Of a stretch of 64,000 nt of DNA, positions 26,841 to 35,798 are shown piece after piece (the first letter of the stretch is position 1; each line of letters opens with the position of its first letter). Origin of the DNA: CAMLJR01 sp964631955 (lineage in GTDB: Bacteria > Pseudomonadota > Gammaproteobacteria > Pseudomonadales > CAMLJR01); assembly GCA_964631955.1 (NCBI GenBank), contig CAZWBA010000010.1, forward strand, positions 1 through 64,000, given 5' to 3'. The notes beneath the pieces were generated by a model. That model saw nothing but the letters and a program-made list of their open reading frames with translations. It was not told where the DNA came from and made no database searches. A program made the translations under genes and the position numbers.

Positions 26841-27114
26841 TGTGACCTTCTATGTCCCGAGATGCGGGGGTTGTCGACGTCATTTGCCGGGACCCGCCCG
26901 AAAAGAGGCGACATATATAAGGGCAGAAAATCGGACGGTCAAGTCGACCCGTCAAAACCTCTGACGAGCATGCGCCGCCTTGCCGAGAACGATTCTCATC
27001 GAAACCTTAACGTGCGAATGCGGTCTATGTCCGACAGTGTGACCGAGCACACAAGTAACGGCTGCTACACTTTAAGCTCTCTTTAATCGGCTCCTTACTC
27101 CGGTGATTCACTCA

Positions 27115-27756
27115 ATGCTATTGACCGCTCTCGTCAGCACGATCTTCGCCGTACTCATCGCCGGACTGATCGCCGGCGCCATTGTGAATCGCCGTCGTCA
27201 ACGTCAGCTGGGTGCGAAGCGCGAAGCTGCGCAGTTACAACGCCGCGCCGATCATTTATTCAAGATCGCTCTCGCCGCACAGGTTCACACACGCCACAAC
27301 GCCATCGCCCGCACGCTGCTCAACGAAGCCATGAGCGTACTCAACTATTCGCTGCGGCTCGACTCGAAAAACGAACTGATTGCCGGATCGCTGCGCGAAT
27401 GTCATGAACTTATCGCAAGTATCGACGCGGAACCCGTATCGAGCACAGTCGAACAGCACGATCCGATTCTGGAGTTTCCTGAAACTGAACTGATCGAGGC
27501 ACAACTGCATCTCACGGAAGCATCGCGTCTATTAATAGGCCTGGAGAAACGTGGCCAGATCGATTACGACGCGATGTCGGAAATGACTCTCGCACTGAAG
27601 CAGGCCCAGCGCGCACTGGAGCTTCGTCTGCAATTACACCGCGCCACCCATGCGCTCGGCGCGGGAGATCAGCTATCCCCAAAGCTCGATGAGTCAGCAT
27701 TGCGGGGCGAATATCTCGCCGCGATGGAGCGCAATCAGATACGCTCGTCGCACTAG
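27115..27756 (+). CDS. Membrane-anchored helical hypothetical protein
   Basis: This is a 213-residue protein with a single N-terminal transmembrane helix (about residues 1-23), a basic stop-transfer run (NRRRQRQ) and a long, mostly alpha-helical cytoplasmic part rich in Ala, Leu, Glu and Arg. No family is recognised. ATG 27115 is chosen; an in-frame GTG at 27103 would add four residues, and neither has a clear ribosome site. It is transcribed divergently from topA across a 270-bp gap. Confidence 0.7.
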   Translation: MLLTALVSTIFAVLIAGLIAGAIVNRRRQRQLGAKREAAQLQRRADHLFKIALAAQVHTRHNAIARTLLNEAMSVLNYSLRLDSKNELIAGSLRECHELIASIDAEPVSSTVEQHDPILEFPETELIEAQLHLTEASRLLIGLEKRGQIDYDAMSEMTLALKQAQRALELRLQLHRATHALGAGDQLSPKLDESALRGEYLAAMERNQIRSSH

Positions 27757-27838
27757 CCCCGGCCTTTCATACCGACCATACCCGCGCACACGCTTCGATC
27801 TTTCACGCATACGCCCTCAATTCACGCACTTTTCGTAT

Positions 27839-28345
27839 TCACGTACTTTTCGCGCGCGTGCCCTTCGCTCCGGACACGGCTTGCTGCACGGATTCGAGTA
27901 AATCCTTAAGCAGACGAAGCGTGTTTTCGTCACCGCGCTCCCGCCAGTAAACGCCGCATCCGGCCGATGTAATTTCAAACGCGACCGCATCATCAGGTAA
28001 CTGCGCGAGTGCGCTGTCGAGCGCGGCGCGCACAGATGGCGGCAAGGAGATGTCCGACTCGCTTTCCCATTCCGATCCGGCATTCGCACGGCAGATCAGA
28101 TATTCAAGTGGATCTGTTTTATTTTCGCCAAAACGCAAACTGCGATAAACGACACCCTGCAGCGGAAGTTCACCGCGAACGCGCGCGCGCCGTACTTGTG
28201 GCAACGGAGTCAGCCGCACGTCGAGACCGAGCTGGCGTGCCATTAAACGCAAACGTGTCTGCCGCTGCTGCGATGCCGACGGCTTCAGCCATAACACCGA
28301 GCCGATCGCCATCAACACCACAATTAACGAAATGATGATGCCCAC
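27839..28345 (-). CDS. Membrane-anchored hypothetical protein
   Basis: This is a 168-residue protein with an N-terminal transmembrane helix (residues 2-20: SLIVVLMAIGSVLWL), then a basic segment and a soluble domain ending in a Lys/Arg-rich tail. Similar small proteins of marine gammaproteobacteria are sometimes labelled YajC, but there is no secDF or tgt context here and I do not adopt that name. Start is GTG 28345 with AGGAG eight bases upstream. Confidence 0.7.
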   Translation of the reverse strand: MGIIISLIVVLMAIGSVLWLKPSASQQRQTRLRLMARQLGLDVRLTPLPQVRRARVRGELPLQGVVYRSLRFGENKTDPLEYLICRANAGSEWESESDISLPPSVRAALDSALAQLPDDAVAFEITSAGCGVYWRERGDENTLRLLKDLLESVQQAVSGAKGTRAKST

Positions 28346-28372
28346 CGCTTTTTCTCCTGACTCATGGTTGAG

Positions 28373-28391
28373 TTCCAGTCATTGACTGGAA
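28373..28391. promoter_or_regulatory. 19-bp inverted repeat upstream of usp
   Basis: TTCCAGTCA (28373-28381) and TGACTGGAA (28383-28391) form a perfect 9-bp inverted repeat with a one-base centre. It lies in the 143-bp gap between the divergent membrane protein gene and usp. The odd spacing and tight centre fit a dimeric regulator site better than a terminator. Confidence 0.5.
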
Positions 28392-28488
28392 TCATTGCCA
28401 AATCGATGAAAGTTTATGTAACCTCGACAGCAGCCACACAAAATCTGCACGCATCGCGTCGCAATCACATCCTCAAGGAGCGCGCATC

Positions 28489-28926
28489 ATGGGCGATTAC
28501 AACAGAATTCTCGCAGCCGTCGATTTATCCGAAGAGGCAAACGAAGTTGCCGCGAAAGCTGCGCGTCTGGCCGCAATCAATCAGGCCGAATTGCATCTCG
28601 TGCATGTTATCGAGCCGCTGAGCTTCGCGTATGGCGGCGATATTCCCATCGACTTCTCGACGATTCAGGAAGAAATTCAACGCCAGGCCGAAACACAATT
28701 GCGCGGACTTTGCAGCAAGCTCAATATTCCTGTCGAGCGGCTGCACATTCTCCTGGGCCGCGCGGAAAACGAAATACACGCGCATGCGCAGAGGCTCTCC
28801 GCGGATTTAATCATCGTCGGCAGCCACGGGCGTCATGGACTTGCGCTGATCCTCGGTTCGACAGCCAACGGCGTGCTGCATGGGGCGATGTGCGATGTGC
28901 TCGCCGTGCGCGTCGGCAAAAAATAA
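28489..28926 (+). CDS. Universal stress protein, UspA family
   Basis: This is a 145-residue single-domain Usp. The nucleotide-binding pattern G-x2-G-x9-G-S/T appears as GSHGRHGLALILGST near residue 109, suggesting an ATP-binding Usp. Asp10 at the first strand end (ILAAVDLS) is also conserved. CAAGGAG precedes the ATG at good spacing. It is a monocistronic stress gene, possibly controlled through the palindrome at 28373-28391. Confidence 0.93.
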   Translation: MGDYNRILAAVDLSEEANEVAAKAARLAAINQAELHLVHVIEPLSFAYGGDIPIDFSTIQEEIQRQAETQLRGLCSKLNIPVERLHILLGRAENEIHAHAQRLSADLIIVGSHGRHGLALILGSTANGVLHGAMCDVLAVRVGKK

Positions 28927-28974
28927 TCATCACCACTTCACCGCCCGCGTTTTCTCCGATTAGCCGCCCCCCGA

Positions 28975-30882
28975 TTAACCGTCCGCCAACTCAAGCCAAC
29001 GCGCATAGCGCTGCTCCAGCAGCGCTTGCGCTGCGGTTAATTCCGCCAGTTTCGCGCTCACCGTCGCGCTGTCTTTCTGATAAAAATCAGGCGCGCTGAT
29101 TTCAGCATTCAACGCTGCAATCGCCGCTTCGGATTTTTCGATCAGCTCCGGCAGCTCATCGAGCTCGCGCTGCACCTTATACGATAATTTTTGCGTTTTC
29201 TTCGCCGGCTCAACATCTTTCTGCGGCGCACCCGTTTCCGTTTTTATTTTCGTTTTCGCTTTTGCATTCACATTCATCGGCACGTCGCGCTGGCGCAGCC
29301 AGTCGCTGTAGCCGCCGACGTATTCGCGCACCGTGCCCTCGCCTTCGAAGACAACGCAACTGGTCACCACATTATCGAGAAATTCGCGATCGTGACTGAC
29401 GAGCAAAATCGTGCCGTCGAAATCCGCGAGTAATTGTTCGAGTAATTCGAGGCTCTCGACATCGAGATCGTTCGTCGGTTCGTCGAGCACGAGCACATTC
29501 ACCGGCAGACTGAACAAACGCGCGAGCTGCAGGCGCGCGCGTTCACCGCCGGACAATTTGCTCGCCGCACGCCGCGACTGATCGCGGCGAAATAAAAAAT
29601 CTTCGAGATAGCTGATGATATGCCGGCGCTGGCCGTTGATCTCGATGAAATCGCGACCGTGGCCGACGATATCGATCAGCGTGGCGTCAGTATCGAAACG
29701 ATTGCGCAACTGATCGAAATAAGCGATTTCCAGGCGCTGGCCACGTCGAATGGTTCCGCTCGCCGGCCGCAACTCGCCAAGAATCAAGTTCAGCAGCGTC
29801 GATTTTCCCGCGCCGTTCGGACCGATCAAACCCACGCGATCGCCGCGCTGGATGGTGAGGCTCAAATGATCGATCAACGTCTTGCCGGCAATCTGATACG
29901 TCACATCGGTTAATTCGGCTATCAATTTTCCCGAGCGCTCGCCGCTTTCCAGGCCGAACTGCGCAGAGCCGATATGCTCGCGTCGCTGCGAACGTGTTTC
30001 GCGCAGTTTTTTCAGCGCGCGCACGCGGCCTTCATTACGCGTGCGGCGCGCTTTGATGCCCTGACGAATCCAGCGCTCCTCAGTAGCCAGATTTTTATCG
30101 AACAGCGCATTTTCGCGCTCCTCTATTTCAAGGCGCTGCTCGCGCTGCAACAGATAATCATCGTATTTCGTTGCGTAACTGAATAAATTGCCGCGATCAA
30201 GTTCGACATAGCGCGTAGCCAGCCGACGCGCCAGCGCGCGATCGTGAGTGATGAACAGCACAGCGCCGGAAAACTCGAGCAATTGCGCCTCTAACCAGGC
30301 GATCGTGGCGATATCGAGATGGTTGGTCGGCTCATCGAGCAGTAATAATTCCGGCTCGGACACCAGCGCGCGCGCCAATGCCACGCGCCGCAACCATCCG
30401 CCGGATAATGTTTCGAGCGGCTGATCCGCCGGCAGATTCAGACGGCTCAGAATCGAATCGATACGCTGCTGGAACCGCCACGCATCCACCGCATCGAGTT
30501 TCTGCTGCAGCGCTTCCAGTTCACGCAGGGTTTTGTTTTCATCGCGCGCGCAATCGTCGTGCAGAGATTGCGTAAGCGCGTGATAATCGATGAGCAATTG
30601 CGCGATATCTTCGATACCCGAAGCCACTTCCGCATAGACCGTACGCCCCGCCGCCGTCGGCTCCTGCTCCAGCCGTGCTATGCGCAATGTCGGCGCGCAG
30701 GCGATTTCGCCACTGTCGGGTTTGATCTGGCCCTCGATCAGCCGCAGCAATGTCGATTTGCCGACACCATTGCGCCCCATCAGACATAAGCGTTCGCCGC
30801 GCTGAATTTGCAGATCGACGTTATCGAGCACAATCTGCTCGCCGTAATGCAGCGAAACCCGCTGCAGTCGCAGTAAAGACAC
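28975..30882 (-). CDS. uup: ABC-F family ATPase Uup
   Basis: This is a soluble tandem ABC ATPase of the ABC-F class, acting on ribosomes or branched DNA structures rather than transport. Two Walker A motifs (GRNGVGKST and GPNGAGKST) and two signature motifs (LSGGWLRRVA and LSGGERARLQ) are present. A charged inter-domain linker separates them, and the C-terminal coiled coil typical of Uup ends the protein. I start it at GTG 30882: CGGAGAG precedes it, the N-terminus becomes VSLLRLQRVSL as in the family, and the length is 635 residues as in E. coli. It is divergent from slt. Confidence 0.92.
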   Translation of the reverse strand: MSLLRLQRVSLHYGEQIVLDNVDLQIQRGERLCLMGRNGVGKSTLLRLIEGQIKPDSGEIACAPTLRIARLEQEPTAAGRTVYAEVASGIEDIAQLLIDYHALTQSLHDDCARDENKTLRELEALQQKLDAVDAWRFQQRIDSILSRLNLPADQPLETLSGGWLRRVALARALVSEPELLLLDEPTNHLDIATIAWLEAQLLEFSGAVLFITHDRALARRLATRYVELDRGNLFSYATKYDDYLLQREQRLEIEERENALFDKNLATEERWIRQGIKARRTRNEGRVRALKKLRETRSQRREHIGSAQFGLESGERSGKLIAELTDVTYQIAGKTLIDHLSLTIQRGDRVGLIGPNGAGKSTLLNLILGELRPASGTIRRGQRLEIAYFDQLRNRFDTDATLIDIVGHGRDFIEINGQRRHIISYLEDFLFRRDQSRRAASKLSGGERARLQLARLFSLPVNVLVLDEPTNDLDVESLELLEQLLADFDGTILLVSHDREFLDNVVTSCVVFEGEGTVREYVGGYSDWLRQRDVPMNVNAKAKTKIKTETGAPQKDVEPAKKTQKLSYKVQRELDELPELIEKSEAAIAALNAEISAPDFYQKDSATVSAKLAELTAAQALLEQRYARWLELADG

Positions 30883-30971
30883 AAAACTCTCCGAAAGGGA
30901 TTGGGACAACGCGTCAATCGCGCTACCATGACCGGCGTAATTTCCCGGCATTTTACCGCATTCGAATCGCG

Positions 30972-32954
30972 ATGATTTTTTTTCAACGAACGAATTTCAC
31001 GAGACGTCATCAATTGCTGTTGATGATGATCGGTCTCGTTATTTCCGCTACTTCACTGCAGGTCTGCGCAGATAACGATGCGCTGGCAACCCAGCGCGCA
31101 CTGTTCGTGCAGACACGTCAGTTGTGGGAGCGCGGCCAGGAGCAGGCCGCAATCGCGAAGATGCCGGCGCTGCGCGATTATCCGCTGTATCCCTATCTGC
31201 AACTGCAGCAGATCAGAATGGCACTGCGGCGCGGCGACAGCAGCGATGTCGACGAATTTCTCGCGAAAGAAAGCGGCAGCGTCACCGCCGATCAATTACG
31301 CAATCAGTGGCTCGCGTTTCTTGCCGATAATCAGCAGTGGTCCCGCTATCTGAAATATTATCGCGCCGCGAACGGAGGCAATCCGCCGCCCGGCAAGCAA
31401 CAGCAGTGCTGGTACATCGAGGCATTGCATCAGACAGGTCAGCGCGATGCATCGTTGCAGGAAATCGACAGGTTCTGGCTGACCACCGATATGCCGGAAG
31501 CCTGTGACGACGCTTACAAGCGCTGGCTCGCCAGTGATAAACGCAGCGATGCACTTATCTGGAAACGTCTGCTGCTGGCGATCGAGCGCAAGCAGGAAAC
31601 GCTGGCGCGCGCGCTCGTCGTGCACATCGGTCAAACCTACAAATTGCAGGCCGATTACGCCCTGATGTTCGCCCGCAATCCCGCTGCACTGAACGATCTT
31701 TTACCACAGGTCATTCAACAACCCGAAGCCAGCTCCACCATTGCCATTGCGCTGAAAAGTCTGGCACGTGGCAATCTCGACGAAGCGCAGACTCTGTGGC
31801 AACAGACAAAATCCGCCGGCCAATTATCGGACGAAGATAGCAACGCCGTGCGCAGGGAAATCGGTCGCCAGCAAATCGTTAAATATGGCGACGAAGCTTT
31901 GCCGTGGTTACTGCAATTCGATCCGGCTGGCGAGGATAGCTATTTGCTCGAATGGCGCGTGCGGCTCGGATTGCGCCACGGCGATTGGGAGAATATCGAA
32001 AAGTGGATTGCCTCGATGCCCGCCGACATGGCGCAGACCTCACGCTGGAATTACTGGCGAGCGCGAGCACTGATGCAAAGCGACGATGCAGAAAGAAAAC
32101 AGCAGGCGGCAGAAATTTTTTCAAACCTTGCAAAGGAACGCAGCTTCTATGGCTTTCTCGCCGCCGATCACCAGCAGACGGTGTATCAACTCAACAATGA
32201 ACCCATCGTTGCAAAAATCGATAGCGATCAGATAGCGAAACGCCCTGCCGTTCTGCGCGCACGCGAATTTCTTTCACTCAATGAATACGCCAACGCGCGG
32301 CGTGAATGGCAATCGGCGCTGCGCGGCATGACCGCAGCCGAACAGGAAACTGCGGCGCTCATTGCCGAACGCTGGGGCTGGTACGATCAGGGAATCCGCA
32401 CGGCGGCAGCGAGCGGCAACTTCAACGACTTGCGGTTGCGCTTTCCTGTCGCTTATCGCGACAGCATGGAACTTGCCGCAAAAAAAACCGCGCTGCCATT
32501 GCCGTGGCTGTTCGCAATTACCCGCCAGGAAAGTGCATTCATGCCCGATGCCCGTTCATCGGTCGGCGCGCTGGGATTGATGCAGCTGATGCCGGATACG
32601 GCGAAGCAGGTGGCACGGGCTGAGCGCGTTAAAATTGCATCCGCTCAATTATTGCAGCCGGCGACCAATATTCATCTCGGCAGCGTCTATTTACGCGATA
32701 TGGCGCAGCGCTTCAAAGGCAATCGCATTCTGGCCACCGCCGCCTACAACGCCGGACCGAGCCGCATCAGCAGAATTGTGCGCGAGCAAAGCCAGCCGCT
32801 GGACGCCGACGTGTGGATCGAATTACTGCCTTACCGGGAAACGCGGGAATATGTACAAAGCGTGCTCGCATTTGCCGTGATTTATTCGCAGCATCTGGGC
32901 CGACCCACACCGCTGATGGATAAATCCGAACGCCGGATCATTGCGCCGAATTGA
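30972..32954 (+). CDS. slt: Soluble lytic murein transglycosylase
   Basis: This is a 660-residue periplasmic enzyme that cleaves peptidoglycan glycan strands to 1,6-anhydromuropeptides. From ATG 30972 there is a signal peptide ending near SLQVCA. The long alpha-superhelical U/L domains follow, then a C-terminal GH23 SLT domain. The catalytic Glu is in TRQESAF (Glu520), followed by SSVGALGLMQLMPDTA. TAAYNAGPSR completes the active-site signature. The open frame upstream overlaps uup antisense and is not part of the gene. Confidence 0.94.
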   Translation: MIFFQRTNFTRRHQLLLMMIGLVISATSLQVCADNDALATQRALFVQTRQLWERGQEQAAIAKMPALRDYPLYPYLQLQQIRMALRRGDSSDVDEFLAKESGSVTADQLRNQWLAFLADNQQWSRYLKYYRAANGGNPPPGKQQQCWYIEALHQTGQRDASLQEIDRFWLTTDMPEACDDAYKRWLASDKRSDALIWKRLLLAIERKQETLARALVVHIGQTYKLQADYALMFARNPAALNDLLPQVIQQPEASSTIAIALKSLARGNLDEAQTLWQQTKSAGQLSDEDSNAVRREIGRQQIVKYGDEALPWLLQFDPAGEDSYLLEWRVRLGLRHGDWENIEKWIASMPADMAQTSRWNYWRARALMQSDDAERKQQAAEIFSNLAKERSFYGFLAADHQQTVYQLNNEPIVAKIDSDQIAKRPAVLRAREFLSLNEYANARREWQSALRGMTAAEQETAALIAERWGWYDQGIRTAAASGNFNDLRLRFPVAYRDSMELAAKKTALPLPWLFAITRQESAFMPDARSSVGALGLMQLMPDTAKQVARAERVKIASAQLLQPATNIHLGSVYLRDMAQRFKGNRILATAAYNAGPSRISRIVREQSQPLDADVWIELLPYRETREYVQSVLAFAVIYSQHLGRPTPLMDKSERRIIAPN

Positions 32955-33025
32955 CAGGCCAGAAACCACATCGACCAAATCTGTCGACATCAGCGACGCA
33001 GCGATTTCGTTCATGAGATATTCAA

Positions 33026-33844
33026 TTATTCGATGACGGTGACCGCAGCACCGACAGCGATTTCGCCGCGACCGCGCGGAATCAGATTCTGACCAAAATA
33101 AATCGAACGATCACGCATGCGCAAACGCGCCAGTGTCTGCGCAACGATCGCCTGCTTTTGCGCGGTCAGCGGATCGATGGAGGGAATCACGCAGCGCGAA
33201 CACGGCTTCACCACATCGAACTCGATCGCGCCGATACGTACGCGCTTCCAGTCGTCCTCCGCATACGGCGCTGCACCCGCAACCACGATATTGGGACGAA
33301 AACGCAGACTGGTGATCGGCTCCGGCAATGCGCGATTCAATTCTTCCAGCGACGCAGCGCCGATCAATAAAACAGGAAAGCCGTCTGCGAAACCCACGCG
33401 ATCACCCGCGCGGCCGTATTGCGGATCGACTGCGCGCACGCTGTCGCCGGGCATGTAATGCAGGCGCACATCACAGCCGATGAATGCGGATAACCACGCG
33501 GCAATCGCATCGCCCATATCGCGCGCTTTCACGCTGTCGCGCCAGACGATGATTTCCCTGATCACACTTTCACTGCACGCTTTCTCACCCGCTTCGGTAT
33601 CGGGCAGCGCGAGCAAAAAATCTGACATCTCCGGCGCTGAAAATTCGATGACACCATCGAGCTGTTTTATTTGAACCAGTGTCATACGCGGATAATCGCG
33701 CTGCGTAACAAAACGTCCCCTGCTGTCGACAACGATGAAACGCCGATCGCCCACAGGCCCGATGTCATCGAACTGCATATGCTGCAAACGTATCGCACCC
33801 AGCGATTTAACGGGATAAATTGCAAGCTCGCTGACAGTTAACAT
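33026..33844 (-). CDS. MOSC domain protein (YcbX/mARC-like)
   Basis: This is a 272-residue protein with an N-terminal MOSC beta-barrel (LAIYPVKSLGAI) and a C-terminal MOSC domain holding the conserved Cys pair KPCSRCVIPSID. MOSC proteins bind molybdenum cofactor; relatives such as YcbX and mammalian mARC reduce N-hydroxylated compounds. Unlike E. coli YcbX (369 residues) it has no C-terminal [2Fe-2S] ferredoxin domain, so it needs a separate electron donor. Moco synthesis genes moaCDE lie about 7.5 kb away in the same window. Confidence 0.88.
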   Translation of the reverse strand: MLTVSELAIYPVKSLGAIRLQHMQFDDIGPVGDRRFIVVDSRGRFVTQRDYPRMTLVQIKQLDGVIEFSAPEMSDFLLALPDTEAGEKACSESVIREIIVWRDSVKARDMGDAIAAWLSAFIGCDVRLHYMPGDSVRAVDPQYGRAGDRVGFADGFPVLLIGAASLEELNRALPEPITSLRFRPNIVVAGAAPYAEDDWKRVRIGAIEFDVVKPCSRCVIPSIDPLTAQKQAIVAQTLARLRMRDRSIYFGQNLIPRGRGEIAVGAAVTVIE

Positions 33845-33973
33845 CGTTATTTTGCATCTGTGACTGGTGATTTACTTTTTTACTCGATGCTGAGACGAAG
33901 CTCAAGCATTGTGCGATACTCGTGCTCATAAAGCCGGTATCAACACGCCCCTGCATGAACAGATGGTACGTCC

Positions 33974-35191
33974 ATGAGCAGTACGCTTCTCGCCAGACAA
34001 GCGATTTATGATCGCAGTAAAAATGTACATGCCTATGAACTGCTCTTCCGCGCACACGGTGATGACGTCGCCACGATAATCGATGGCGATCACGCCACAT
34101 CAACGGTGCTGCTCAATGCTTTCACTTCGCTGCCCGTCGAAGAAATTCTCGAAAACAAACCGGCCTTCGTTAACTTCACGCGTAACCTGCTCGACAATCC
34201 ACCGCCCATCGATGCCAGCCGGCTGGTCGTGGAAATTCTGGAAAATATCGTCGTCGATGCGGAAATGATCGCTGCAGTGAAAGCGCTCAAGGGCGCGGGC
34301 TACACAATTGCGCTCGATGATTACGTTTATATCGATGGCCACGAAGAGCTGATCGGTCTCGCCGATCTCATCAAAGTCGATGTGCTGTCGCAGTCGCCGA
34401 ATGACATAAGGACGCTGCTCGACAGGCTCGGCGATTTCGAAGGCATCCTGCTCGCGGAAAAAGTGGAAACACAGGAAGTATTCGAAGCCTGCAGGCAAAT
34501 GGGGTTTCAATTATTTCAGGGTTATTTTTTATCGAAGCCGCAAATCGTCAAAGGCCGCGTGCTCAGCAGCGATCAACGCACGGTTTTGCAATTGGTGGCG
34601 GTGCTGCGCAATCCAGAAACAGAATTCGAGGATATCGCACACATCATCCAGACCGATTCGGTGCTCGCGCTGAAGATTCTGCGCCTGGTCAATTCCGCAC
34701 TGTTCGGTCTGCGCAGGGAGATCACTTCGGTGCGTCAGGCGGTCACGATGCTGGGCATGAGCAAGGTGCGCAGCTGGGCGCATTTATTATCGCTCACCAA
34801 ACTCGATAATCAGCCCGAGGATCTTTTCACCACGACGATGGTGCGTGCACGCTTCGGGCAATTGCTCGCCGAGCGTTCCCGCATGGCCGCCGTGCAGGGT
34901 GAAAGTCAATTCACGATTGGTTTGCTGTCGACGCTCGATGCGTTTCTCGGTATCGAACTCACGGAAATCCTGAACAGTATTGCCGTGCCCGATAGCATGC
35001 GTGCCGCAATTTTGCAGCGCGACGGCAACGACGGTTTGCTGTTCGCGGTTACGCTCGCGTATGAACGTGCAGACTGGGATAGCATCGACTGGGCACGGCT
35101 TGCCGCACTGGGTATCGGCGCCGAGCAGGCGCAGACGGCATATCTGGAAAGCCTCTACTGGGTTCACACCAATATTGCGCTGCTGCGCTGA
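33974..35191 (+). CDS. EAL-like/HDOD signalling protein (YuxH type)
   Basis: This 405-residue cytoplasmic protein has an N-terminal EAL-like domain (residues 1-200) and a C-terminal HDOD domain (about 205-390). The EAL signature is replaced (YELLFR), and several metal ligands of active phosphodiesterases are not visible, so it is probably an inactive c-di-GMP-related or protein-binding domain. The HDOD part has LKILRLVNSALFGLRREI, typical of output domains in signalling and motility proteins. Single gene, start ATG 33974 with only a weak ribosome site. Confidence 0.88.
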   Translation: MSSTLLARQAIYDRSKNVHAYELLFRAHGDDVATIIDGDHATSTVLLNAFTSLPVEEILENKPAFVNFTRNLLDNPPPIDASRLVVEILENIVVDAEMIAAVKALKGAGYTIALDDYVYIDGHEELIGLADLIKVDVLSQSPNDIRTLLDRLGDFEGILLAEKVETQEVFEACRQMGFQLFQGYFLSKPQIVKGRVLSSDQRTVLQLVAVLRNPETEFEDIAHIIQTDSVLALKILRLVNSALFGLRREITSVRQAVTMLGMSKVRSWAHLLSLTKLDNQPEDLFTTTMVRARFGQLLAERSRMAAVQGESQFTIGLLSTLDAFLGIELTEILNSIAVPDSMRAAILQRDGNDGLLFAVTLAYERADWDSIDWARLAALGIGAEQAQTAYLESLYWVHTNIALLR

Positions 35192-35227
35192 TAAATATCG
35201 ATGGCGTTGATCTATCGCAGCCGATAA

Positions 35228-35476
35228 CTATCGAAACCGGTCCGCGGACAAAAACACCCTCGCCTGCGCTGCGTCAAAGGGCCAGCGCAGCTCGGCGTCG
35301 TCGCGCAAACGTCGCAATACGGGAATCAATACGCCGTATCGTTCGACGAGCTGATCGCTTTCGCTGATGTCCACAGATTCAACACTGCATTGATCGGAAA
35401 GGAGCGGAATCAATAACGCTTCCGCTTCATCGCATAAATGGCAACCGGACGTGCCGTACAGAACAAACGCATTCAT
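35228..35476 (-). CDS. Glutaredoxin-like thiol protein
   Basis: This 82-residue thioredoxin-fold protein has the dithiol motif C-H-L-C (Cys12, Cys15) after MNAFVLYGTSG and a cis-Pro segment LIPVLRR. It fits the glutaredoxin-like DUF836 family, small oxidoreductases of unknown target. It is convergent with the EAL-like/HDOD gene. Confidence 0.82.
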   Translation of the reverse strand: MNAFVLYGTSGCHLCDEAEALLIPLLSDQCSVESVDISESDQLVERYGVLIPVLRRLRDDAELRWPFDAAQARVFLSADRFR

Positions 35477-35798
35477 CGCCGCACCGTACCAGATTTACCC
35501 TCGGCATTGCCATTTGCCCCCGCCGCCGGCGCGTCATCCGCAATCCGTGCCCGACACATCGGGCCAACCCCTCCAATGAGGAGCAACCGTGAGCGTGTGA
35601 GAATACTCGCTGCCAGCAAGTTTCATGCCCCAGCACGCAAGGCCCGGGATGCAAATCGGCTCGCGAAGAGGCAATTCGAACGTGCGCGACGGGTAATCTC
35701 TTCTATGCTAGTGGGGTGGCGAAAGCTGAGGCGACGGCCCGCCTGACAGGGAGGCGACGGGCAGAGTTTTTATTCCTACCACGGCAGTCAAAAAACCG
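35477..35798. other. GC-rich structured intergenic region upstream of the response regulator
   Basis: These 322 bases hold no gene I can support. The last 100 bases before the response regulator gene are rich in complementary segments: CGCCT (35740-35744) with AGGCG (35752-35756), alternatively GCCCG (35737-35741) with CGGGC. They are followed by AGAGTTTTTATT (from 35763), which looks like an intrinsic terminator or attenuator reading rightward. It could be a leader RNA, an sRNA or a riboswitch; it does not match riboswitch cores that I know (c-di-GMP, cobalamin, TPP, Moco). Confidence 0.4.
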
